A stretch of DNA of 64,000 bases, from contig NZ_JBCNJT010000002.1 of the NCBI RefSeq assembly GCF_039596395.1, forward strand, positions 744,001 to 808,000, read 5' to 3'. This document shows, piece by piece, positions 49,653 to 58,728 of the stretch. Numbering within the stretch: position 1 is the first letter of the stretch; every line of letters begins with the position of its first letter. This stretch comes from Fluviicola sp. GTDB taxonomy: Bacteria; Bacteroidota; Bacteroidia; Flavobacteriales_D; Crocinitomicaceae. A program made the position numbers and the translations under genes. The notes under the pieces are model-generated. The model saw nothing but the letters and a program-made list of their open reading frames with translations, was not told the DNA's origin and searched no databases.

Positions 49653-50345
49653 TTACCCCGGTAAATACGAACTTAACAATTCTTGTGCTAGTTCCTTCGG
49701 GGAAATCTGGTTTACAGGATGTTGCCACTTTTCCACTTCCCGGTAGCCCGCATTTCCAAGCAGGGATTGCGTTTCAATGGTTTCTTCCTGTGTCACCATG
49801 ATATCTTTTGAACCACGTAAGAGTTGAACGGGAATTTGAATGCGGTGAAAATCATCAGCGGTTAGCGCTGGTTTATTTCCCAGTTCCAGCATCATCTTTG
49901 CCGTGCGCTGAAGAACCGTTTTCCAATTCTGTTCGCCATGAAGTGATTTTAAATAAGCAGCAAAGGCAGGAACTTTCTCTTCGATCTTTTCCGCGTTCAG
50001 CATCTTTGCTTCTTTTTCGGCACTTTCGGGGTTCCAGCCGAATTTGGTTCCCAAAGTCACGATCTTTTCAAACGTATTTGCTTCCTGGCTTTCCAGTTTC
50101 AGAGCCACGTAACCTCCCATGCTGTAACCGAAAACCAGCGGTTTTTGAAGATGGTTCTGCTGCATGAAATCCTTCAGGTTTTGAGCAAATCCTTCGATGG
50201 AGAAATCAGCGTTTCCTGCAGATTTCTTTCCGTGTCCGTCAAATTCAAGTGTGTAAACATGGAAGTGTTCCGACAATTGGGAAACTACCGGTTCGAACTG
50301 GGATTGGGCACCAAGCGCTCCGTGAAGAACGATCAAGTTTTTCAT
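49653..50345 (-). CDS. alpha/beta hydrolase
   Basis: 230 aa. LHGALGAQSQFEPVVSQL is the oxyanion-hole loop; GYSMGGYVAL near 74-83 is the nucleophile elbow (GxSxG) with the catalytic Ser; Asp in LLRGSKDIMVT near 195 and His in KWQHPVNQIS near 215 complete the triad. Likely a lipase/esterase or thioesterase; substrate unknown. It starts at an ATG with a TATATTCG-like element 3 nt upstream. A terminator of the next gene lies between. Confidence 0.88.
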   Translation of the reverse strand: MKNLIVLHGALGAQSQFEPVVSQLSEHFHVYTLEFDGHGKKSAGNADFSIEGFAQNLKDFMQQNHLQKPLVFGYSMGGYVALKLESQEANTFEKIVTLGTKFGWNPESAEKEAKMLNAEKIEEKVPAFAAYLKSLHGEQNWKTVLQRTAKMMLELGNKPALTADDFHRIQIPVQLLRGSKDIMVTQEETIETQSLLGNAGYREVEKWQHPVNQISPKELAQELLSSYLPG

Positions 50346-50361
50346 ACGCGAATATAAAAAG

Positions 50362-50390
50362 AAATCGGCCCGTAAGTTACGAGCCGATTT
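50362..50390 (-). terminator. intrinsic terminator after the giant repeat protein
   Basis: AAATCGGC/GCCGATTT enclose CGTAA-g-TTACG; on the minus strand the stem is followed by CTTTTTA. It lies 20 bp after the stop of the giant T9SS gene. Confidence 0.7.
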
Positions 50391-50409
50391 TCAATGATTT
50401 CGCTATTCA

Positions 50410-53400
50410 TTATTGTTTTACGATGCGCTGAATGTTATGCCCCTGTGAGTTTTTGAAATCAAACAGGTAAACACCGCGTTCGAAGTTTTGCAGGGAAACG
50501 GTTCCATTGTTTTGAATGTTGTCTCTCAATACCACTTTTCCCTGTGAATCGTAAACCGTTAATTCAGCTTCCGGGCCGGAGAAGTGGATGTGGACCAGGT
50601 CGGTAGCCGGATTCGGATAAATCTCGAACAGATTGTCTGAAATATCTGTCAAACCGGCAGTTCCTGCGTGGCCATTGTAAAAGGAAATTGCTTCCGTTAC
50701 CGTGAAGAATTCTCCCAACGATTTGTTCGGGCAGAATACGCTCAATTGCAGCCAGTAAATACCGTTTCCATTGTTCAATACGTAGCTCGCCGTGTCGAAG
50801 TTCGAACCGTTTGAATCCACGATGTTCCAGATTACGTTTACGGTATTTCCGTTTGCCCAGATAGAATCGATGTAAGCAGTATCAATGGAGTTGTAGAAGA
50901 TATCGCAATTGGTCATCGTTACTCCCAAAGAATCCAATGCCAGGGAATCGATAAACGGATTGTTGAAAACGTAATTAGAATCAACCGGAATTACGACCGT
51001 TGTGGAAAGTGTATCTCCGCAATTGCTGGTAACATGCAGATCGTGCACTCCGGCGCATAAACCGGTTACTAAAGAATACCCATTCGAAGTAATTACTTGC
51101 GAACCATTATCAAAATCCAGTTCGAAAGGGGCATTTCCGGAAAGGTCGATAGCTGCTTCTCCTACGCAGGAGTTTGCATCGGAAGGAAGAACAAATATGT
51201 TCTCAACCGCAAACGAAAGAGCCGGTATAATGGTCAAATGTAAAGTAACCGTTGAGTCACAACCTGCCACATTTTGCAATACAAAGGTTGGAGTGTTTGT
51301 AGATGCAATGTACGTATTCCCGTCAATCCACGTATACGAATCACACGCTGTTTGAACATCCGTTCCGGCTGTGGAATGATTGATCGTTAAATGAAGCGTT
51401 ACTATCGAATCGCAACCAGATGCATTTTGTAACACAAAAGTCGGGGTGTTTGTAGATGAAGTATAGGTATTCCCATCGATCCACGTATACGAATCACACG
51501 CCGTTTGAACATCTGTTCCGGTTGTAGAATGATTAATCGTTAAATGGAGCGTTACTGTCGAATCACAACCAGATGCATTTTGCAATACAAAGGTCGGAGT
51601 GTTTGTAGATGCAATGTACGTATTCCCGTCAATCCACGTATACGAATCACACGCCGTTTGAACATCCGTTCCGGCTGTGGAATGATTGATCGTTAAATCA
51701 AGCGTTACTGTCGAATCACAACCAGATGCATTTTGCAACACAAAAGCCGGAGTGTTTGTGGATGAAGTGTACGTGTTCCCGTCAATCCACGTATATGAAT
51801 CACATGCCGTTTGAACATCTGTTCCGGTTGTGGAATGATTGATCGTTAAATGAAGCGTTACTGTCGAATCACAACCAGATGCATTTTGCAATACAAAGGT
51901 CGGAGTGTTTGTAGATGAAGTGTACGTATTCCCGTCAATCCACGTATACGAATCGCAAGCGGTTTGAACCTCTGTCCCGGTTGTGGAATGATTGATCGTT
52001 AAATGAAGCGTTACTATCGAATCACAACCAGATGCATTTTGCAATACAAAGGTCGGAGTGTTTGTAGATGCAATGTACGTATTCCCGTCAATCCACGTAT
52101 ACGAATCACACGCCGTTTGAACATCCGTTCCGGTTGTGGAATGATTGATCGTTAAATGAAGCGTTACTGTCGAATCACAACCAGATGCATTTTGCAATAC
52201 AAAGGTCGGAGTGTTTGTAGATGAAGTGTACGTATTCCCGTCAATCCACGTATACGAATCGCAAGCGGTTTGAACCTCTGTCCCGGTTGTGGAATGATTG
52301 ATCGTTAAATGAAGCGTTACTGTCGAATCACAACCAGATGCGTTTTGCAACACAAAAGTTGGGGTGTTTGTAGATGAAGTGTACGTAATTCCATTGATCC
52401 AGGTATAGGAATTACAAGCTGTTCGAACATCAATACCGGTATTTGATTGGATAGTCAAATGTAAGGTAACCGTTGAGTCACAACCTGCTGCGTTTTGTAA
52501 AACGAAAGTCGGAGTATTTGTGGAAGAAGTATAGGTAATTCCATTGATCCACGTATAGGCATTACAGGCTGTTCTGGTATCGATACCAGTTGTTGCATTG
52601 TGGATTGTCAAATTCAATTTAATCAGTGAATCACAACTACCAACCCCCGGGATCAGGTAAGTCGGTGCATTCGTTGAAGAGGTATAAGTCGTTCCATTGA
52701 TCCAGGTATAGGAATTACATGCAGATACAACCTGAATTCTTTGCAGGGGTGTATCACAGGATTGTAACCTGATGATTCTGTTTTTTGGATTTGAATTGTA
52801 ACTGGTAAAATTTCCACCAGCTATAATTTTGCCATCGGCCTGGCGAAGCAAGCACATCACATAATTATTATCAAATCCCGGTCCTGGATTAAACGTTGCA
52901 TCAATACTTCCATCAGCGTTCAATCGTGCAATACGATACCGTGTCGCACCATTAAATATAACAAAAGGTCCCCCGACAATTATCTTACCATTCGGTTGAA
53001 AAGCCACGGCAAGAACCCCGCTATTTCCTGTTCCCGGATTGAATCCGGTTGCTAAAGAACCATTGTCGTTTAGTTTAACTATCCCGGAAATATTCGTGCC
53101 GTTATAATTCGAAATGACTCCGCTAACATAAATACCATTTGTGATTTGTACATTGTATGGATCTCCTGTAATGCCCGTACCGGTTGAAAACGTAGCATCA
53201 AATGTGCCATTGCTATTTATCCGGGCAATTTTTACCGAAGGATATTGTGTTGAACCAACATTGTAAGAAGTAAATTGTCCAACAGCCGTAATCTTTCCAA
53301 AAAAATCTACGACTAAGTCCGTTACCACACCATTAAAGCCATAGGGAATATTCACGCTGCCAAAAGTCAGATCAATAGATCCATTTGAGTTCAATCTCAT

Positions 53401-53928
53401 AATATTATGGACATACATATTGCCGTTAAAGTCATCAAATGACCCGCCGACCACCATTTTTCCATCGGTTTGCAATCTTATGGCATTCACATAGCTCATT
53501 GAGCTCAATGATCCTGTACCGGCATTAAAGGAAGCATCTAAAGTTCCATCCGTATTCAGCCTGGCAATATTTACTCTTGATACACCATTGTAGGTGGAAA
53601 AATGGCCTCCAATCAATATTTTGCCATCGGACTGAAGGATCACATCATTGATGCCCTGGTTTGCACCGGAACCTCCGGTATTGAATGTTAAATCGACACT
53701 ACCGTTCGGATTTAAACGGATAATATTATTGGCAGTTGTTCCATTGTATGAAGTGAAAAGTCCGACGCAAATGATTTTACCGTCGGTTTGTGCCACCATG
53801 GACCTGATCTCGCCATTGAATCCTGTTCCAATACTGAACGTAGGATCAATAGCAGCAGCTTGTGAAAAACCCATTGACGGGCTCAATAAACAAAGCAGGA
53901 ATAATAAGCGACAGGTAATTTTAAGCAT
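50410..53928 (-). CDS. giant delta-60/T9SS repeat surface protein (intact copy)
   Basis: 1172 aa with a signal peptide (about 1-24). Residues about 28-395 contain seven delta-60 type repeats (pattern Q-x-DGKI-[LI]-x-G-x-F-x-x-[YF]-N-G then R-[IL]-N-x-[DN]-G). Residues about 400-900 are ten 51-residue repeats, each with TACDSYTWIDGNTY, STNTP, FVLQN, GCDS and LHLTI. After a Cys-rich linker there is a conserved region and a T9SS sorting domain at the C-terminus (about 1085-1172, EIYPNPATD to HNIQRIVKQ). It is a surface adhesin-like protein. It shares the conserved region and sorting domain almost letter by letter with the truncated paralogue further on. Confidence 0.9.
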   Translation of the reverse strand: MLKITCRLLFLLCLLSPSMGFSQAAAIDPTFSIGTGFNGEIRSMVAQTDGKIICVGLFTSYNGTTANNIIRLNPNGSVDLTFNTGGSGANQGINDVILQSDGKILIGGHFSTYNGVSRVNIARLNTDGTLDASFNAGTGSLSSMSYVNAIRLQTDGKMVVGGSFDDFNGNMYVHNIMRLNSNGSIDLTFGSVNIPYGFNGVVTDLVVDFFGKITAVGQFTSYNVGSTQYPSVKIARINSNGTFDATFSTGTGITGDPYNVQITNGIYVSGVISNYNGTNISGIVKLNDNGSLATGFNPGTGNSGVLAVAFQPNGKIIVGGPFVIFNGATRYRIARLNADGSIDATFNPGPGFDNNYVMCLLRQADGKIIAGGNFTSYNSNPKNRIIRLQSCDTPLQRIQVVSACNSYTWINGTTYTSSTNAPTYLIPGVGSCDSLIKLNLTIHNATTGIDTRTACNAYTWINGITYTSSTNTPTFVLQNAAGCDSTVTLHLTIQSNTGIDVRTACNSYTWINGITYTSSTNTPTFVLQNASGCDSTVTLHLTINHSTTGTEVQTACDSYTWIDGNTYTSSTNTPTFVLQNASGCDSTVTLHLTINHSTTGTDVQTACDSYTWIDGNTYIASTNTPTFVLQNASGCDSIVTLHLTINHSTTGTEVQTACDSYTWIDGNTYTSSTNTPTFVLQNASGCDSTVTLHLTINHSTTGTDVQTACDSYTWIDGNTYTSSTNTPAFVLQNASGCDSTVTLDLTINHSTAGTDVQTACDSYTWIDGNTYIASTNTPTFVLQNASGCDSTVTLHLTINHSTTGTDVQTACDSYTWIDGNTYTSSTNTPTFVLQNASGCDSIVTLHLTINHSTAGTDVQTACDSYTWIDGNTYIASTNTPTFVLQNVAGCDSTVTLHLTIIPALSFAVENIFVLPSDANSCVGEAAIDLSGNAPFELDFDNGSQVITSNGYSLVTGLCAGVHDLHVTSNCGDTLSTTVVIPVDSNYVFNNPFIDSLALDSLGVTMTNCDIFYNSIDTAYIDSIWANGNTVNVIWNIVDSNGSNFDTASYVLNNGNGIYWLQLSVFCPNKSLGEFFTVTEAISFYNGHAGTAGLTDISDNLFEIYPNPATDLVHIHFSGPEAELTVYDSQGKVVLRDNIQNNGTVSLQNFERGVYLFDFKNSQGHNIQRIVKQ
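50411..51170. repeat. long direct repeat shared with the second giant gene, copy 1
   Basis: About 760 bp coding for the conserved region plus sorting domain is nearly identical to 57971-58728 in the same orientation, 7.56 kb away (same 19-mer ATTCAGCTTCCGGGCCGGA in both at matching offset). Copy 1 is intact; copy 2 has a 2-nt deletion. Confidence 0.85.
51229..52731. repeat. 153-bp coding tandem repeat, about ten units
   Basis: Tandem units of 153 bp that encode 51 residues each. Inner units are near identical at the DNA level and differ in a few positions (TYTSSTNT vs TYIASTNT; GTDVQ vs GTEVQ; CDST vs CDSI), with the first and last units more divergent. The near identity of codons shows recent unequal exchange or conversion. 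Confidence 0.9.
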
Positions 53929-54118
53929 GTGTTTTCAGATTGATTCTTCCATAAATTAATCATCGAACAATTAGAACTCCAGGAGTTTAAGTGTCAGATA
54001 AGTTGCAGTTTAAAGTACAAATAAACGGCTAAAAATTCATATGTAAATTACCAAATAATGGAATGTTTAACCAAATCGGGATTTTATCTGCTTAAAAACA
54101 GGTGTTACAAACAAAAAA

Positions 54119-54154
54119 ATCCGTCTCCCGACCTATGACAGACGGAAGACGGAT
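54119..54154 (-). terminator. intrinsic terminator
   Basis: ATCCGTCT/AGACGGAT stem with an inner TCCGTCTG-like loop, followed on the minus strand by seven T (54113-54119). It sits in the 290-bp gap below the lipoprotein gene that ends at 54219; the rest of that gap is AT-rich and without a visible gene. Confidence 0.75.
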
Positions 54155-54218
54155 CCGGGCTTCAATTTGAGTTACAGGAGCGCCCTTTTTTAAGTAGGAT
54201 TGGTTATTGAGGAGTGTC

Positions 54219-54947
54219 TTATTTAACGGTTACAACGATTTTGGAAATGTTGTCGCCATCCCAGGTTACTTCAACCGTGTCGTACCAAAGTTCTGCCGAA
54301 CATACATAAGTTCCGTCTGCTTTGATGTTAGTGATTGCAAGTCCCTGAGTTGCCGGATCTCCAAGCATCGGTTCACCGTTCTCAGTAGTAATATCGTAAG
54401 GGTTTACACCTTCTTTCACATATTTCTTAGCTGCTTCCAGGATACGTCCGCCTTCCGTAAATTCGTTCAGGAATGCTTTCATGCGGTCGCTTACTTTTAC
54501 CGTCGCTTCATCTTTCAAAGCTCCCATTTCCAAAGTAGCAGAAGCATCTCCGAACGATTTGATCTCGATCGTATATTTTCCGTTTACATCCAATAGGTAT
54601 AAATCGCTTTTATCAGGGCTTGAAGTCAAATCCAAATCTCTTACGAAAGGACCCGCAACCAGGAAATCCACTGCTTCAATTTCTTTATCTCCTTCTTTTA
54701 CCGAAAGGAAATAATTGCTGTTCTCTCCTTTTACGTCAACTACTACATAGATTTTACCTTCCGGTGCGATCAATGTTTGCTGCTCTTCTTCGTTTACCAA
54801 AACAGAACTCGCTTTAAAGTCAACGGTCATTTTCTGATCATCGAATTGAAACTCTGTTGCTTTTTTGATTGATACAGGTGGTGTAGCTGAACAGGATCCC
54901 AGTAATAATCCTCCTGCTGCAGCGATTGATAACATAATTAATCTCAT
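54219..54947 (-). CDS. putative lipoprotein, function unknown
   Basis: 242 aa. The Met at 54947 opens a signal peptide with lipobox (GGLLLGSCSATPP). The mature part has beta-rich segments (FQFDDQKMTVDFKASSVLVNEEEQQTLIAPEGKIYVVVDVKGENSNYF) and ends in a GTYVCSAELWYDTVEVTWDGDNISKIVV domain with Cys. A further upstream Met (55094) is not supported, as a strong promoter (54967-54994) lies between. Family unknown. Confidence 0.65.
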   Translation of the reverse strand: MRLIMLSIAAAGGLLLGSCSATPPVSIKKATEFQFDDQKMTVDFKASSVLVNEEEQQTLIAPEGKIYVVVDVKGENSNYFLSVKEGDKEIEAVDFLVAGPFVRDLDLTSSPDKSDLYLLDVNGKYTIEIKSFGDASATLEMGALKDEATVKVSDRMKAFLNEFTEGGRILEAAKKYVKEGVNPYDITTENGEPMLGDPATQGLAITNIKADGTYVCSAELWYDTVEVTWDGDNISKIVVTVK

Positions 54948-54966
54948 AATTCCTTTGTGTTTGCAG

Positions 54967-54994
54967 CAAAAGTAAACCAACAAAAAGTAGCAAA
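54967..54994 (-). promoter_or_regulatory. promoter of the lipoprotein gene (TTTG-N16-TACTTTTG)
   Basis: TTTG (54991-54994), 16 nt, TACTTTTG (54967-54974) on the minus strand, ending 19 nt before ATG 54947. Spacing is at the short end of the usual range. It supports the internal start. Confidence 0.6.
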
Positions 54995-55086
54995 ATGCCT
55001 CGTTTTGGTGTCCGAACGGCCGCAATTGATAAGTGCGCCCTTTTTTCAAATAAGCGTATGACACTACCAATAGAAAAAGGGAGGCT

Positions 55087-57036
55087 TTAATCAAAAAGGG
55101 TGCTGAATGGAATAGAGAAAAAGACGGTCGTTCCCTGCAATGGCACAGAACTGATCTCGAATTTAAAATCTCCTTTTCGCTTTTTGTTTAACAGGTTTAT
55201 GCGTTTTTCCGTGATTTGAATAGCAACGGATTCGTGACCCTTCTTCTCACGCGCCAGAGTTTCCTTTGAAAATCCTTTTCCATTATCGGTGATGCGAATT
55301 TCCAGTTCTTTACCGGCCTTTTTGTAGGAAATGTGTAATTCTCCCGGTTTGTTTAACCCCGGAAAACCATGTTCGATCGCATTTTCGATGAACGGCTGGA
55401 TCAGCATCGGAGGCAATAATACATTATCTGCAGATAATTGCTCATCGATCTCGATGGTGTAACTGAAGGAGTCGGAGAAACGCAATTGTTGTAAACGGAT
55501 ATAATCCTTTAACCAATTCAACTCATCGGATAATGGAATGTAGTCTTTGGAGGAATGCTGCAAAATAGCACGCATCAGGCGCGCAAAGGACGTCAGCAGC
55601 TTCCCGGATTCTTCCGTGTCTTTCCGGAGCATGAAGGTATGGATTGCATGCAATACGTTGAACGTAAAATGCGGGTTCATCTGGCTTTGCAGCAAGCGCT
55701 GTTCCATTTCCATGGTGGCTTTTTCCGCCTTCAACCGGTTGTTCCGGATTACGATAATTGCAATCAGGCATATCAGAACGAGTAATAAGATCGATCCGTA
55801 AACCAGGTAATTGCGCTGGCTGATCTGCAGGTCTTTCAACTCGTTTTCCTTTTTAAGCCTGTTGTTTTCCGCCTGCTTTTTTTCTGTTTCGTATTCTTCA
55901 CGCGCACGGGAAATGGCACGTTGGATCTCGTCATCCTGGTTCGCTTCAAAAAGTGCCTTGGATCCTTCCAGGTATTTCAATGCCATATCGGTATTACCCA
56001 TCGCTTTATAGACGTAATAATATTCTCGTTGCACGAGGGATTCCAACCCAAGGTGCCTCGGATTTCCCTTAATTAACGGGTATCTCAAATCCAATCCTGC
56101 GATTGCCTGGTCGTATTCTTTTAACTCTCTATATGCAATGGCCTTAAACATGGAAAGTCTTACAAGCTGTAATGTGTCCGCATATTTTTCATAGAATTCA
56201 TCACATTCAATGGCCAGCTGCAAGCCTTTCCGGGGTCTTTTTGTCTCACTATAAATAGCAGCCAGCCCAACTTTAGCCGCAAATATCCGTTCTTCATCCT
56301 TTAATTTCTTTTGTATTTCCAATGCCTCGTTCAAATAAGCTTCTCCTTCCGCATAGCGGTCCTGGTCGGCCATCAATCCTCCCAGATTGAGGAGTAGCCT
56401 GGAAACTTCCATGTCGTTCTTTAACTCCCTGAAAAGTGCAAGGGATTTCCTGTGATATACTTCTGCTTCCTTTATGCGTTTAAGGTCACCCAATAATATC
56501 CCTATCTCTCCGAGTAATGCTGCTTTTTCAGGTTTCAGGTTGTTCTTATCATAATACCTCAGGATTTTCAAGCAGTTGTCCAATGCTTTATCATAATCTC
56601 CGATGAACTTGTAATAATTCGTGTAATAGGCTTGGTTTTTTATGATTAACAGTTCATTTCCACCCAGCTTTTTATAAATAGCTGTTGATTTTTTCAGGTG
56701 ATCAATGGTTTTTCCCCATTCGTTGGTCAGGGAATAATAGAATCCGTAAGCGGCATGTGTCAATGCTATTTGCCGGTCGAACTTCAATTTGGTAGCCAAT
56801 TGAAACGAACTGTCCGTATATGCCTTGTACAAGCGTGTATCCAGGCCAAAACTATTCCTGGCTATTTCATAATACAGTTTTGCTTTCACCGTATCTTCTT
56901 TCTTGTGCCGGCGAAGTTGTTTCAACAGGTCTTCCGGCTGTGCATGAGATAAACCGGTAAACAGGCAGCAGAATAAAGCAAGAATAGCCGAACGACCCGC
57001 CAGTTGCAAGCGATCAGCGTTTTTGAAAGGATTCAT
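55087..57036 (-). CDS. LytS-type sensor histidine kinase with TPR sensor
   Basis: 649 aa from the ATG at 57036 (a TTG at 57045 would add three residues). Signal peptide (about 14-33), a periplasmic TPR-repeat sensor (about 40-360), a coiled linker, one membrane helix (about 410-434), then a His_kinase domain: QSQMNPHFTFNVLHAIHTFM with the phospho-accepting His (about 455; note Thr in NPHFTFN where Leu is usual), and the ATP site LLPPMLIQPFIENAIEHGF...ITDNGKGF. It pairs with the LytTR response regulator that ends 13 bp upstream. This layout is widespread in Bacteroidota. Confidence 0.9.
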   Translation of the reverse strand: MNPFKNADRLQLAGRSAILALFCCLFTGLSHAQPEDLLKQLRRHKKEDTVKAKLYYEIARNSFGLDTRLYKAYTDSSFQLATKLKFDRQIALTHAAYGFYYSLTNEWGKTIDHLKKSTAIYKKLGGNELLIIKNQAYYTNYYKFIGDYDKALDNCLKILRYYDKNNLKPEKAALLGEIGILLGDLKRIKEAEVYHRKSLALFRELKNDMEVSRLLLNLGGLMADQDRYAEGEAYLNEALEIQKKLKDEERIFAAKVGLAAIYSETKRPRKGLQLAIECDEFYEKYADTLQLVRLSMFKAIAYRELKEYDQAIAGLDLRYPLIKGNPRHLGLESLVQREYYYVYKAMGNTDMALKYLEGSKALFEANQDDEIQRAISRAREEYETEKKQAENNRLKKENELKDLQISQRNYLVYGSILLLVLICLIAIIVIRNNRLKAEKATMEMEQRLLQSQMNPHFTFNVLHAIHTFMLRKDTEESGKLLTSFARLMRAILQHSSKDYIPLSDELNWLKDYIRLQQLRFSDSFSYTIEIDEQLSADNVLLPPMLIQPFIENAIEHGFPGLNKPGELHISYKKAGKELEIRITDNGKGFSKETLAREKKGHESVAIQITEKRINLLNKKRKGDFKFEISSVPLQGTTVFFSIPFSTLFD

Positions 57037-57049
57037 GGAATTCAAATTA

Positions 57050-57796
57050 TTACAGGTGGTTTGCTTTAAAATGAGCTAAAACTTCTTCTTTTTTACGGGT
57101 GGAAACCGGTATTTCAATTCCATTCGGAAGAATCAGGAATCCACCGTTCCGCTTGTCGAATTGCGTAACATGGCGCATGTTCACCAGGTAACTCTGATGC
57201 GTACGGATGAACTGGTTGCTGCTGATCACACTTTCAAAATGAGCCAGGGTTTTGGAAACCAGGATCTCTTTCCGGTTCGTGAAGAAAAAATGGGTGTATG
57301 CTCCGTCAGCCAGGCAGTATGTGATGTCTTCCACATCAACAATGTGCAGCATGTCGGAAGTATTCAGCACAATGCGTTTTGGCTCGGTGTTTTTAATCTG
57401 CTGACGAAATACGTCCAATTGCTCCAGGATTTTATCATTCTGAATCCGCTTATGTGCCTTCAGCAATGCAGTCGTCAGATCAGAAGGGTCAAAAGGCTTC
57501 AGCAGGTAATCCAAAGCGGAAACCTGGAATGCTTTCAGTGCAAAATCATTGTAAGCAGTGATGAAAATCGTTGGAATATAACGCGGTGAAATCGTTTCCA
57601 GGATGTCAAATCCCGTTTTGTCGTGTAACTGGATATCCAGCAGGAGCAGATCGGGATCAAACTCGTCTATTGCCTGCAAAGCAGTCGATACACTATCCGC
57701 TTCACGGATTACCAGATTATCAATACCGGTTCGGGCCAAAACCATCAGGCAATTTTCCCGTGCCATTTTTTCGTCGTCTATGATTAAGATTTTCAT
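57050..57796 (-). CDS. LytTR-family response regulator
   Basis: 248 aa. IIDDEKMARENCLMV at the start with the acidic pair; phospho-acceptor Asp in LLLDIQLHDKTGF near 54; conserved Lys in DYLLKPFDP near 103. Residues about 140-248 are the LytTR DNA-binding domain (EDITYCLADGAYTHFFFTNRKEILVSKTLAHFE, FIRTHQSYLVNMRHV). It receives phosphate from the sensor kinase encoded 13 bp later and probably controls genes at direct 9-bp repeats. It lies between the two giant surface-protein genes, which may be targets (inference). A TATTTTTG -7 element lies at 57822-57829. Confidence 0.93.
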   Translation of the reverse strand: MKILIIDDEKMARENCLMVLARTGIDNLVIREADSVSTALQAIDEFDPDLLLLDIQLHDKTGFDILETISPRYIPTIFITAYNDFALKAFQVSALDYLLKPFDPSDLTTALLKAHKRIQNDKILEQLDVFRQQIKNTEPKRIVLNTSDMLHIVDVEDITYCLADGAYTHFFFTNRKEILVSKTLAHFESVISSNQFIRTHQSYLVNMRHVTQFDKRNGGFLILPNGIEIPVSTRKKEEVLAHFKANHL

Positions 57797-57821
57797 TACT
57801 GGAGGTTAAAAACGGAGACAA

Positions 57822-57829
57822 CAAAAATA
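57822..57829 (-). promoter_or_regulatory. -7 element TATTTTTG of the two-component operon
   Basis: TATTTTTG on the minus strand matches the consensus exactly, 25 nt before the ATG at 57796. No good -33 is seen, which could fit a regulated promoter. Confidence 0.5.
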
Positions 57830-57916
57830 CAAAAATCCTTGCTGCTGCTGACATACACATCTTCAATAAATCATTAACAAATGCTATTCATTGGGTCACT
57901 CAATCCCTAAAATAAC

Positions 57917-57946
57917 GAATCCACACATCAGCCGATGCATGGATTC
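57917..57946 (-). terminator. hairpin terminator after the second giant gene
   Basis: GAATCC (57917-57922) pairs with GGATTC (57941-57946), with CATC/GATG inside. Beyond it on the minus strand lies GTTATTTT. It sits 24 bp after the ancestral stop codon (57970-57972). Confidence 0.5.
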
Positions 57947-57969
57947 TGAAAAATAGTTAGTTATAACCA

Positions 57970-58080
57970 CTACTGCTTCACAATGCGTTGAACGCTATGT
58001 CCCTGCGCATTTTTAAAATCAAACAGGTAAATACCGCGTTCGAAGTTTTGCAGGGAAATGGTTTCATTGTTTTGAATGTT
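57970..58080 (-). pseudogene. detached sorting-domain end of the second giant protein
   Basis: In the +1/-1 frame this stretch encodes NIQNNETISLQNFERG, then IYLFDFKNAQGHSVQR, IVKQ and stop TAG, matching almost every residue of the intact paralogue's C-terminus. A 2-nt deletion at 58080/58081 (GTTCTCTC here, GTTGTCTCTC in the paralogue) puts it out of frame with the upstream gene. Confidence 0.85.
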
Positions 58081-58728
58081 CTCTCAATACCACTTTCCCC
58101 TGTGCATCATAAACCGTTAATTCAGCTTCCGGGCCGGAGAAGTGGATGTGGACCTGGTCGGTAGCCGGATTCGGATAAATCTCGAACAGATTGTCTGAAA
58201 TATCCGTCAAACCGGCAGTTCCTGCGTGGCCATTGTAAAAGGAAATTGCTTCCGTCACCGTGAAGAATTCTTCCAATGATTTATTCGGGCAGAATACGCT
58301 CAATTGCAGCCAGTAAACACCGTTTCCGTTGTTCAATACGTAGCTCGTCGTGTCGAAGTTCGAACCGTTTGAATCCACGATGTTCCAGATTACGTTTACG
58401 GTATTTCCGTTTGCCCAGATAGAATCGATGTACGCGGTATCAATTCCAGCGTAATAAATATCACAGTTCGTCAATGTGACACCCAAAGAATCCTGAGCCA
58501 GGGAATCGATAAACGGGTTGTTGAATACGAAATTCGAATCAACCGGAATTACGACCGTTGTGGAAAGTGTGTCTCCGCAGTTGCTTGTAACATGCAGATC
58601 GTGCACTCCGGCGCATAAACCTGTTACTAAAGAATACCCATTCGAAGTAATTACTTGTGAACCGTTGTCGAAATCGAGTTCGAAAGGGGCATTCCCGGAA
58701 AGGTCAATTGCTACTTCACCTATACACG
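57971..58728. repeat. long direct repeat, copy 2 (with 2-nt deletion)
   Basis: Matches 50411-51170 in the same orientation with an offset of about 7558. It covers the 3' end of the frameshifted giant gene. Recombination between the copies would delete the two-component system and lipoprotein genes between them. Confidence 0.8.

Noticed and set aside
51229-52731. Regular 153-bp repeats as a possible CRISPR array
   Set aside because: Units are long, contiguous without spacers, and keep one reading frame through the array.
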